DNA from: Marisa cornuarietis
Taxonomy: Eukaryota; Mollusca; Gastropoda; Architaenioglossa; Ampullariidae
Length of the DNA: 64,000 nt
Assembly (NCBI GenBank): GCA_004794655.1
Contig: SMMW01000001.1
Location: 17,734,501 to 17,798,500, forward strand
Direction of reading: 5' to 3'
Position numbers and translations under genes: made by a program. Shown piece after piece: positions 1 to 9,430 of this stretch. Below the pieces are notes generated by a model. That model did no database searches and was not told the origin of the DNA. It saw only the letters and a list, made by a program, of their open reading frames with translations. The stretch's first letter is position 1. Every line of letters begins with the position of its first letter.

Positions 1-802
1 AAATCCTTGCTCCACTTTATGTAGTTGCTCCACTGCAACATGTCAGGCACTCAGAAACTAAAGCCTCTGGTGATATGAAAGTTGGTGAACTCGTGGTGTT
101 TTAAGAACTTAAAGTTTTTCACCTATGGCTATAAAGTGAACAGAAAAGTTGGGATGACCCAGCTGCTTCTTCAGAAGTGATTGCTCAATGTTGAAGCCTG
201 AATGAAGGAAAATTAAAAACTCCCATGATCGAAAACTTTTGCCTACAACCTTCTACTGCACCTTTGAAAACATCAGTGTGAAGCACCTGCTCTTAAACTT
301 CCAGCCACTAAATCTTGATATCAGAACCACAAAGACCACAACTACCAGAAGTGCATCTTGAAAAACGTCCTCATCAACCTTGCCCTACCAACAACCAGAA
401 AAACACATCGATGTCATGGAAGCCATAGACATGATCTGTGGTGCCAGGGACTTGGGTTCTCAACAGTGACACACCCAGGGAGGACAGCATTGTAACAACC
501 ATGCTGTTAAGATCTAGCAGCAACACATTTTGTTGATTCCAGTATTTTGTTGGAAAGATCCAGCAGTGGAGAAAAAAATTGGTAGCAGACATCTGGCAGT
601 GATGCATATTGATCATGTTAGTGAACACACTGTACACACTTTTGTGTTTTCTTTTGAATCTCCCTTGCTTGTTTGTTTTTGTACTATCATCATGAAAATT
701 TGGAAATCTTTTTTTTCCTAGTGGTGGAGGTAGAAATGTGATTTTTGAATGAATTCCATTTTATATTCTTAAGTGAGTTAACAATTTTTTTTCCTGTTAT
801 AG
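1..802. other. Left edge, intron or flank of the first gene; no exon recognised
   Basis: This stretch lies upstream of the first supported exon and should be intron of the first gene, because that exon opens in mid-codon behind a splice acceptor. Positions 1-480 read like broken coding sequence: short open stretches in different plus frames are interrupted by stops, for example an open run from about position 3 to 100. I could not assign it to a family. A decayed pseudogene or retrotransposon is possible but not shown. Confidence 0.3.
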
Positions 803-3519
803 GGAGGTATTGAGTGATGACTGGTCTGTACTTTTGGAGAAGTATGAATCTGTTCATGGAGATGACGTTGAAGAACAAATGACAGATATTTCTGAAATAG
901 ACAGATTGCCAGACCTAGATCTTGCACATATGCAGGAAGACATTGGTGGTAAGCTGTGTTGGCTTACTAGAAGTTAAGCGACAAGACATAAAACTAGTGC
1001 AGTAACATATAAGGTTAGGTTTTTTTGTAAAAAATTACACTTTCAGCTCTCAAATACATGAAGCAGAATTATCAGATAATAATAATGATTACTAGTGTTT
1101 TTACTGCTATGTAAAACCATGCTATATCACCAAATGAAAAATGTTTACAAACTTATTTTTGTAGTGAGTTTTAATATTCATAATAACAAAGATGTACATT
1201 ATTCAGCTTCATACACAGTAAAGAATACTCCTAATATTTCAGTATTTCACTTTAAATAATAATGATTGATTTGTGTTATGGCCTACACATTGCCTTTCTT
1301 CTGCATTATAATGTCAACAGAACCTGTGAGCTTAAATGAAGCAATAACAACATGGGGTGCAGGTAAAGGTGAACCAGTTATAAATAACAAATCAGCGAAG
1401 AAGAGGAAGAAGAAAATGAAAGAGACAAAGGAGAAAAAGAAGAAAAAGTTATCACAGGAAGGTATTGATTTTGGTGTTGATTGAAGTAGATGATTTTTTT
1501 TCCTTTAATCTTTTCAGCATGTTATTTAAGGTAAGGATGCTACTCCAAAAAGTTTAAAATTGATATTGTGAAAATCTTTTAGGGTCTTTTATTATAGAGT
1601 AACAAAATAACATATAGATAGCACTTTAAAAATGTTTTTTGAGTACCTTGAGTGAAAATTGTGACTGATCAACATTTTTGTTTAAAAACATACAAGTATT
1701 TTAAAAACAAATTTACACAATACCATAAATCATATGCCAAATCTTTTGGGGCTTTTTGTAAACTATAGGCAATGATCTAACTGATGATGCTCTAACATTT
1801 TGATATCTTAAGATTTCTAGGAGATATAAGCAATCAAACATGGTACCCCCACCAATTAGAGATTTTTAAAAGTGTTAATTTCATCAAAAGCAATCTTTAT
1901 ACCAGCATCTCTGTGCATCATCATATAGTTTATGGATTTTCATATAATACTGCAAAATTAAATGCTGTATCACACGCCTATCTTGAGGATTTTGTTTTTA
2001 CATTTAAGCACTGGTTGTCAAATAACTAATCAGAGAAATTCAAGTTTTAAGATTTAGAATGAATATAACATACAACTTTTGTTATACCACTTTAAAAAAT
2101 ATGTTTCAGTGTTTCATTGCTACACCTGGCATCCTACTATGTAATTAAGTCTATGCTAGTATGCCAGGACTAAAAATTTCACCCTAATAGCTTTCTTTGC
2201 TTGGAAACCATTAGCTTTTTTGTGTTCCTTTCTTTGTTTTCTCAGTGTCTGGGCTTCAAGTAATGCCCCATGATCTGCTTACCTGCATTAGATGAAGGAC
2301 TGTTTTAGTTATATTTCATGCAAACTCACTTATTTGTTTTTGTGGTTTGTTGTTTATTGTCAATATTAATAAGAGGTTAAGATTTTTCATCTCTGCATAG
2401 CCAAATTGATTGAAAATTCCACTATGTACCTGATATTGACACAACTGTTTCCATTTCTATCTAATCGGGAACGAATGGTTCCACAAACCAAATGTCCATC
2501 AGAAAACTTTTATAATTTGTTCTGCCAATAAACAGATTGAGGAAAAAACTCCATAAATGTTTAATATATCATAAAACAAGTGTACTCATTACGTGCAGGA
2601 GGTGGTTGGTGGGGTGAGGGAAGAAAGCATTTGTGGACTCAAGATAGGCTCGTACTACAGCATTAAAATTTTGCAGTTTAATATAGAAATGCATAAACTA
2701 TATGATGATGCATAGAGATGCTGTTACAAACATTGCTTTTGATAAAATTAACACTTCTAAAAATCTGTAACTGCTGCATTCACATTGTATATCCATTGAA
2801 GCATGATTGATTTTTATTCAGACGATTTTTTTTTTTTAGTTTTATTTTTGTAACAAAAATTCATTAATGCATGCTTATCACTTTTTTCAGATTTGGTGAT
2901 ACCTTCGTATGCAGATATTACACATAAGATTGAAGAAGCTTCTTCTTTTGCCCGTCTGCTAACATTTCTTAAGCAATGGCGGAACCAACTGTGCCATAGG
3001 CATAATACAAGACATGATAAGTGCCATTCAGCTATCATTTCTTTGCAAAAGAAAGCTCAAAATGCCATGGTGAAAAATAATCCTTCACAGCATTATGCTC
3101 ATCTGCAAAATGCAAAGAAGAAACTGTCAAAATTTCTTAAGTGGACAATCCGAAATAAGGATCTTAAAAATACCAAGAAACCAAAAATGGTGAAAACAAA
3201 ATCTGCATCCATCAGTGAGAACATGTATAATATCAAAAGAGATGCTGGTGAAATGGAACAGATTAAAAACATTTCAAAATTAAGCAAACAAAATTTGTTA
3301 GCCGAAAGACAATTCCAAAGGGTTATTAAAAGTGTGAAGAGGAACCACTGTTTCAAATTTAAGGGAAAAGTTTACCAGTTGTCAAAAGAAGAAGCAAAAT
3401 CCCTTTTGTCAGATCTTTCTGTATTTGAAGCTCAGGATTTATCAGAGGCAACACGCAGGAACAATCTTAAAAAAGCAAAGAGAGCTCTGAAGAAATTTGT
3501 GAAAGAAAAAGAGGTGTAA
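803..3519 (+). CDS. Unrecognised lysine-rich protein, 3' part (three terminal exons)
   Basis: Three exons join in frame: 803-948, 1321-1461 and 2891-3519. Acceptors are TATAG, CAACAG and TTTCAG; donors are GTAAGC and GTATTG; each junction leaves a single G completed by the next exon. The first exon opens at the third codon position, so at least one exon lies upstream, beyond the window or unrecognised. The visible part encodes about 304 residues. The first exon is acidic and leucine-rich. The second carries a dense basic cluster (KKRKKK, KEKKKKK) that looks like a nuclear or nucleolar localisation signal. The third gives about 208 helical, lysine-rich residues and ends KKFVKEKEV before TAA at 3517-3519. 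I see no enzymatic motif. A ribosome-biogenesis or other nucleolar role would fit the composition, but I do not recognise the family. Poly(A) signals follow at 3757 and 3819. Confidence 0.7.
1462..2890 (+). other. Intron of the first gene
   Basis: AT-rich intron between exons 1321-1461 and 2891-3519, with donor GTATTG and acceptor CTTTTTTCAG. I see no gene, RNA or recognisable repeat in it. Confidence 0.6.
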
Positions 3520-3756
3520 AAACTGTGAAAATGAAAGCTCCATATGTTTCTGTTTATTTTCAATAAGTACTGCACGTAAGGGATTTAGTATTTCATTTAT
3601 ATTATTACTTCATTGTACTTTTGCAAGAGGGAAAGGGGTTTCTCATAAGAAAGAAAGATGTGATCTTTTTAAAATATATTTATTCGCTGGTTGGCATGGA
3701 GACTCATTCTTGGCCAAAGTTAGCATAGCCTGGCTAAATGATACAAAATCTTTAGG

Positions 3757-3824
3757 AATAAAACTGCTGTGCATACTGATACGTTGTCATGTAGCATATT
3801 GTTGTGTATAATAACCAAAATAAA
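3757..3824 (+). terminator. Poly(A) signals of the first gene
   Basis: Two AATAAA hexamers lie at 3757-3762 and 3819-3824, 238 and 300 bases after the stop codon. Either would give a short 3' UTR ending before the retrotransposon tail at about 3885. Confidence 0.5.
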
Positions 3825-3884
3825 TACTGATAGTCAAATTTTTCCAGATTTTTCCTCTAGTACTAAGTAAGCTGACTGAACAAA

Positions 3885-4206
3885 TTACTTGCATCTCTTC
3901 CTTGAGCATTACTCTAACACAGTCCACACAATTCTAGTCCTTCTTACCCTCCCCCCTTCCGCTCTTGCTACTTTTCTACCCAACTTTCTCTGCAGAATCT
4001 CTATATTCTCTGTTCCTGTTACTTTGATGCCTTTTTGTGTTTTCTATCTTTGTTTTCTATTTGTCGTCAGTACTATTGTTTATTCTTCCGTCCCTTGTGT
4101 TCTATCCATTTTGTCCATGTCTCTTCCCCGTTTTAAGCGCCAAGAGCATGCTCTCTATGGATGTGAATATGCACTATAAAAATCTTCAATTTTTATTATT
4201 ATTAAC
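3885..4206 (+). mobile_element. 3' end of a CR1/L2-like non-LTR retrotransposon
   Basis: The fragment starts with the last codons of a reverse transcriptase ORF (LFLEHYS-like, before the usual stop) and continues into a pyrimidine-rich 3' UTR. It ends in the phrase 'gaatatgcactataaaaatc' and a TTATTATTATT tail at 4193-4203. The same C-terminus, UTR and tail occur at 15219-15533 and 42430-42740, which defines a family of at least three copies here. It is severely 5' truncated and dead. Confidence 0.75.
4192..4197 (-). terminator. Candidate poly(A) signal of CSKMT inside the LINE tail
   Basis: TTTATT on the plus strand reads AATAAA on the minus strand, 115 bases after the CSKMT stop. It is the only canonical hexamer I found in the first few hundred bases downstream, and it is made by the TTATTA tail of the retrotransposon fragment. 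Confidence 0.45.
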
Positions 4207-4311
4207 CCTTGCTTCCCTATAGAGTTGCTACTAATTTTATCTCTGGTATAAATAAAGTATCTTAATTTTATGCTACGTCTATGAAATAATCAGCAAAAAT
4301 TATGCTTTTAA

Positions 4312-5696
4312 TCATTTCTGAAAAGAGTACACAAAGCAGTTATTGTTCATTTCACAGTCAACAGCAAGGTCATGAACAGTCCATCTGCAAGGGAAGCCAC
4401 TTAGGTTTTCAAGAAAAAATAGTCTACTGTCAGGATCTTCATCTGAGATCTGCATGAAAACTCCCCCTTTTTGTAACACTCGGAACACTTCCCAAAACAT
4501 CTGCTGAGCTTTTGCTCGTCCTGTTCTAGTGTCTTTGAGCAGTGAATCCATGGTTCCTTTTTCAGTGATGAGATGAAAAATGTGTGAACGATATGGAAGG
4601 CAGCAGACATTTGCACAGACCCCATGTACCTGGCTGTCCTTATTACCAGGCTTGGTCAATGTCATAGAATGCATCTGAAATTGGATAGCTTCATATACAT
4701 AGTCAAGGCAATGCACAGTGACAGGATAGTGCTTCCATTCATAAAAACATCCTGGAAGTGCAGAACTTCCACATCCCAAATCAAGAATATGGAACTGTCC
4801 AAGTAGATCTAGAGCATTCTCAACAGCCTTGACTGAATGTTGAGCTGAAATGATTTTGTCTTGATATTGCTGCAAGACATGTTTCACAAACTGAGACAGA
4901 TTCTCTTTAGTCAGGAACCAGTCAAAACTCAACACATCTTGCTGATACTTCGATTTCCAGAAATGGTGTTTGCTTAGATGTTGTAGACGGTCATCTGCAG
5001 ATCACATAGAGAAAAATAATATTAGTTTGTTTTCATCATTTCATGCGTAGGGAGATGCTAGGAATGTCAGATTTTTTTTTCATCATGTGCAGTGTACAAA
5101 AACTCAAATTTATGGCTTGGTTGATTAGCGGGCTGGAAGATTCTGAGAACGCTCATTCTGCCTCGTGTTATTACTGTGTACACTATTTACTGTTTGTAGT
5201 AAATGTCCATTGATATGATATCTAAATAAACTCTGAGTGTAGTGTGATCAGTGCTACACTTTAGCCGTTGATCAATATATCTCGTAACTTCCTATGTTAC
5301 TGTGGAACCAGCAAGTTCGCGTGTTTTGTTAGTGTTACGGCTGCTTTTACTTCTTTCTTTTTTAAGAGAGAGAAAAGTGTGCAACGCATTTCTTTGTGCA
5401 GTTAGTTTTATATACTGATCCCTTCCCCACCCATAAAATCTCTGTGCAATTTTACATCAATTTTTGATTTAACAAATAAATGTAACGCTTCTCATTCAGT
5501 CATTTGAACTGAACGTCCGGTTCTTTACGAATAGTGTTGTTGCGCGTGCCTACAGAACTCGATTTAGTTTAAGGCGAAAGACAATTCCTACGTATTACGC
5601 ACCACCAAGAAGTCTGCATTTGTAGAGGGTAGGACAAGAAACTTTATTCCAAAGCAAGCGAGTCTTCATGAACCCTCCTAGTCCGGCAGCAGCCAT
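4312..5696 (-). CDS. CSKMT: Citrate synthase lysine N-methyltransferase, mitochondrial (METTL12 type)
   Basis: Two exons on the minus strand: 5696-5603 and 4994-4312, total 258 aa (human about 240). The family uses S-adenosylmethionine to methylate a lysine of citrate synthase in the mitochondrial matrix. The main exon carries the class I methyltransferase motif LDLGCGSS (about residues 102-109), EKGTMDSLL (176-184) and the family signature ISDEDPDSRL (214-223), followed by a WTV.DL segment. Near the N-terminus DRLQHL and FDWF match the human WDRLH and FDWF positions. Exon 1 is a prediction: ATG at 5696 in good context, then a basic, Arg/Lys-containing leader (MAAAGLGGFMKTRLLW...) suited to mitochondrial import. 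Its donor, GTGCGT after 5603, gives the phase needed to meet acceptor CTGCAG before 4994. A second GT three bases earlier would also be in frame. Exon 2 is certain; exon 1 is likely. Confidence 0.88.
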
Positions 5697-5934
5697 ATTC
5701 TTGCGGTGGTAATGACTTACCTCCCTTGGCCAATTTTATACAGTTAATCAACCGAGGTCCGTGAATCTACTCATACACGTCCGTGATGTGGGAGGAGAGA
5801 GAGAAGGACGCAAGAATATTCTGATGTTCTGTGTAAATAAATCGGTAAATAACTTACCTTAGTAGCATGCATTTTAAATTTATGGGGAGTCGGGTTGAGG
5901 TGTTGTTTACCAAAGGACACGTTCTGTCTCTATA
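5697..5934. promoter_or_regulatory. Upstream region of CSKMT
   Basis: Sequence directly 5' of the proposed CSKMT start on the minus strand and next to the retrotransposon cluster. It should hold the CSKMT promoter. I see no TATA box or other element I can name. Confidence 0.3.
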
Positions 5935-7085
5935 GTCACTCTGGGTAGATCATAATTAAATTAAGTTTAAGACGATTCCTGGTCATCCAGGCCTTCACCG
6001 CAACACAACAAGATTCAAGTCGTTGAAGCGCAATCCTAGCCACTGCTGGGTTGGGGGAAAAACTGTTGAGTATCTGTGTGTCGTCAGCAAAGAACTGACG
6101 TCTCATCTGAAAACGTTCGATTACCCGTCCAAGCTGTGAAGTGTATACCGAAAATAGTAAAGGACCCAGAACGGATCCCTGTGGCACGCCACACACCAGA
6201 GGAACTGCCTCAGAGCTCGCAGAGCCGACAATCACTCTCTGAGATCTATCGGCAAGATAGGAGTCAATCCACTGCAGCGCCCTGGATACCAGCCTCCGAC
6301 GACAGTCTCTGGAGCAGCAGGCGGTGGTTGATGGTGTCAAACCCACTACTCAGGTCGAGTAATACTAAAAGCACTAAGTTGCCAGAGTTGACACTACAAA
6401 GAATGTCATTGGACACACGAAGAAGAGCAGTTTCTGTGCTGAAGCCAGGACGACACGCTGACTGAAATTTATCTAGGCAGCCATAAGTAATAAAATGGGT
6501 CATAAGCTGCTCTGCGACCACCCTCTCAAGTAACTTGGAAATATATGATAAATTTGATACTGGACGATAGTTTTTACAGTCAGAGGGATCCAGGTTTGCC
6601 TTTTTCAACAAGGGCTTCACAACGGCCTGTTTAAAACACCATGTAACACATCCTGCTCTCAAACTGACATTAGTAATGTCCAAAATGACAGGGAAAAAAA
6701 TGTCCAAAAATTGAAGAGTAAATTTAGTTGGTATAGGATCCACAGCACATGAAGTTTTAGTTGATTTCGCTACAAGTTCCTCAAATAACTCTCATCAACA
6801 CACGTGAAAGAAGTCAGCGGAACACCAGCAAATGGCACAGAATAGTCTTCCTCACACTCTGGCAACTCACAAGCTGCACTCTCAAGTCCAGCACTAATTT
6901 TCTTTGTCTTATTAACAAAGAAGGAAGACAGCTGATCAGCAGCTGACTTGTCATTCACCTCAGGAAGAACCGGACTAGTTCTGTTCTTACCCAGCAAGCT
7001 GTTCACAATGTCAAAAGTCTTTCTGTGATTTCCACTAGCAGCCTCTATCTGCTCCTGGACGAATAACGATTTAGCCTTTTTTTTT
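5935..7085 (-). mobile_element. CR1/L2-like reverse transcriptase fragment, frameshifted
   Basis: On the minus strand the reverse transcriptase reads in order across 7006-5936: [69 protein letters not shown] and AWMTRNRLKLN. These are standard RT blocks of the CR1/L2/Rex1 group. The reading frame shifts between the block ending near 6264 and the one starting near 6346. The fragment stops just after the palm domain at about 5936, so both ends and the endonuclease are missing. It is a dead copy in the CSKMT-DHTKD1 intergenic region. Confidence 0.8.
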
Positions 7086-7301
7086 TACAGCACACACATA
7101 TTTATTTCTGATATATTTAGATGCGGTCTGTTGGAGCAGAGCGTAAAGAATCATTGTCTCTACATTTATGGCATCTGTTGACAGGATTTTCTCGGGTTAC
7201 TCCATGTTTTGCCCTTAAAACTAACCAACTAGCCAGCTATAGTATAATGAGCACCTTATGCTTTGATCAGTTATTACTAGGAACCTCTACTATCAACAGT
7301 C
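7086..7301. other. Spacer between retrotransposon fragments
   Basis: A T-rich run followed by unassigned sequence. No gene or repeat is recognised. Confidence 0.3.
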
Positions 7302-7565
7302 AAGCGACGTAAGCTGGTATTCTTAGGCCATGTGACGCGACACGACACCTTGTCGAAGACTATTCTTCAAGGCACCCTGGAGGGTGGCCGACGCCGCGGT
7401 AGCCAGAGAATGAATTGGCTTACGAACGTCAAAGACTGGACTGGTCGTCCTGTACAGGACCTGCTGACTATCGCCCACAATAGGCAAGAGTGGCGGGTCC
7501 TGTCAGCTGCCGCGTCTATCCATGTGTTCACCCAAACGCCAGGCAAGGGACGACTGACTGATTAA
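7302..7565 (+). mobile_element. C-terminal tail of a second non-LTR retrotransposon family
   Basis: Plus-strand codons read KLVFLGHVTRHDTL, ILQGTLEGGRRRG, NWLTNVKDWTG and DLLTIAHNRQEWR, then a stop at 7563-7565. This is the conserved post-RT tail of a widespread invertebrate LINE type (R-K-L-x-F-G-H-V-x-R-H-D, then G-R-R-R-G). A homologous but more decayed tail lies at 8745-8990, so these are two separate insertions of related elements. Confidence 0.7.
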
Positions 7566-7689
7566 CTGGAGTTATTACTTTATTAGATGGGCTGAAGTTT
7601 TGCAGCGCATGGCAGTGGGTGATTTCATATGGTAAAAAGATTACAGTGCGTTCTGCAAAGGGCGCTGGGACTAGAATTATTCTCTTTAA

Positions 7690-8990
7690 ATCAAGCAGGT
7701 AGAGATTAATTGTGGGTGGACTATTGCACGTACTGAAAAGTGGCCGAGTGGTTAGAACATTTACGTCTAAGCCTGATTTTAAAATCAGGTCTAATATGAA
7801 TGTGAGCACGGACACTGTAACGGGGAACGTGAAAGAGGTGCTATTGTCTACGGCCCAGAATGTTCTAGGCTGCTCGAAGGCTAAGAAACATCCCTGGGTC
7901 ACGGGGGAAGTTTTTGACCGCAGGTGGGCTGTGCCCCTGAAGCAGCTATTGAATATTGAAAAGTCGATCAATCACGAGATCAGGAAAGGGATGAAGGCAG
8001 CCAAGGAAACCTGGATAGAAGAGAGATGCAATGGGACAGGGGAAGGGATGGGGTGACAGCAGTATGGCCTTTCGCTAACTCAAAATCCTCACAAATCAGG
8101 GTCAGCAAAACTCATGTCATCGAAGACGGCGCTGGTATACGTACTCTCCTTATTGAAGACAAAGGTTGTGCTAGACCGATGGACAGACTCTACTCTGACC
8201 TATACAAAGTCCAGCCGGCGACAGGTCCTAAAACCCTTCAAGGCGATCTGGCTACGGAAAACGAACCTCAAGACCATGCAGAGACCTGGCGAGGTTCTTG
8301 CGATAGGAGGTCGAAAGTGCCATCCGCAACCTGATGGGTGAGAAGTCTTCAGGGGTCGATAACGTCCCAGCGGAGTTGCTCAAATGTGGAGGGAAAGAAA
8401 GAGTAAAGGTCTTCACTGACCTGTGCTGCAAAATTTGAAATACCAAACAGTGGCCGAAAGAATGGACGCAATCACTGATTATACCCCTGCCGAAAAGGGG
8501 GAACCAAAAGCAGTGCCAGAATTACCGGACGATACACCTGATTAGTCACACAATTAGTAATCTTGAAGGTGATATAGAATCGCCTCGCACGTATGTTGGA
8601 GGAACTGCTCGCAGAGGGGCAGGCCGATCTCAGAGCCGACATGACCACAGTTGAACAAATATTTAACAATCACATCCCGCCGATGGAGAATGTTTTACCA
8701 CCTTCAACGCGGCCATGATCGGTCCCCGGGAACTTTCTGCTCGCCACCGTCAAGCGGCGAAAACTGATTTGGTTTGGACATGTCGCAAGGCACGACACAC
8801 TACCCAAAACAGTCCTCCAGGGTTATGTGAAGGGAGGACGTCAACAGGGTAAGTAGAAGAAATAATGGTTGACCAACATATCAAAGAGTGGCCAGATGGA
8901 GAACCGACTGAAAGGGGCGGATAAGCTCTGCTGGCGCGCCGTCACCATTTCTGCGTCTCATGATGTCCCTTGCCCTCTATGACACTAAGC
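7690..8990 (+). mobile_element. Degenerate second-family LINE: linker, RT pieces and tail
   Basis: Pieces appear in the right order with several frameshifts and an internal deletion. There is a pre-RT linker at 7712-8050 (KHPWVTGEVFD, INHEIRKGMKAAKE). RT blocks follow at about 8325-8560 (GEKSSGVDNVPAELLKCGG, QWPKEWTQSLIIPLPKRGN, NYRTI.LISH) and 8590-8680 (MLEELLAEGQADLRADMTTVEQIF). The tail lies at 8745-8990 (KLIWFGHVARHDTLPKTVLQG, SASHDV). The catalytic YxDD block between 8690 and 8745 is missing. The element is dead. Confidence 0.65.
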
Positions 8991-9430
8991 ATTACAGATG
9001 GAAATTCTAGCAAGACGTTAGTGCAATTGTGTGAGCAAGAAGACCAAGGGCTTATTTTATTTCAACAATGGAAGAAGCTTCAACGCTTGGCATGCAGCAC
9101 ACTGGACTTTGATTGGTAAGCAACTGCGTTCTATGTAGGTTAGTGGTGGCTATTTCTGGTGCAGAGTGAAGCGCAAAGGTACAATATGAAGCCAGTAGCG
9201 ATGTTATCATTAGGGAAACTAAGAACTAGGTAAAGGTCTTTTGTTAAACACAATCTTATTCAGTTTTCTTAATCATATATTCAAGTGAAATATTTCTTAT
9301 AGGATTAGTGACTTCGGCCTCACGAGAATCTTTGACCTGAAACATACAACTCTTTTGTGTGAAGGTAAAAAACTGGAACCACGACAGCTTCATAGTGACG
9401 TGCGATAGGTGGGCAGAGCCGTGCAAGAAT
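8991..9430. promoter_or_regulatory. Upstream region and probable 5' UTR of DHTKD1
   Basis: Gap between the last retrotransposon fragment and the DHTKD1 start codon. It must contain, or closely flank, the DHTKD1 promoter and 5' UTR. I see no named core promoter motif. Confidence 0.3.

Noticed and set aside
7740..7810. tRNA-like A-box (GTGGCCGAGTGGTTAGAAC)
   Set aside because: It resembles the 5' half of a tRNA-Ser or tRNA-Leu, but no B-box or closing acceptor stem follows at the right distance, and the bases belong to the pre-RT linker of a LINE.
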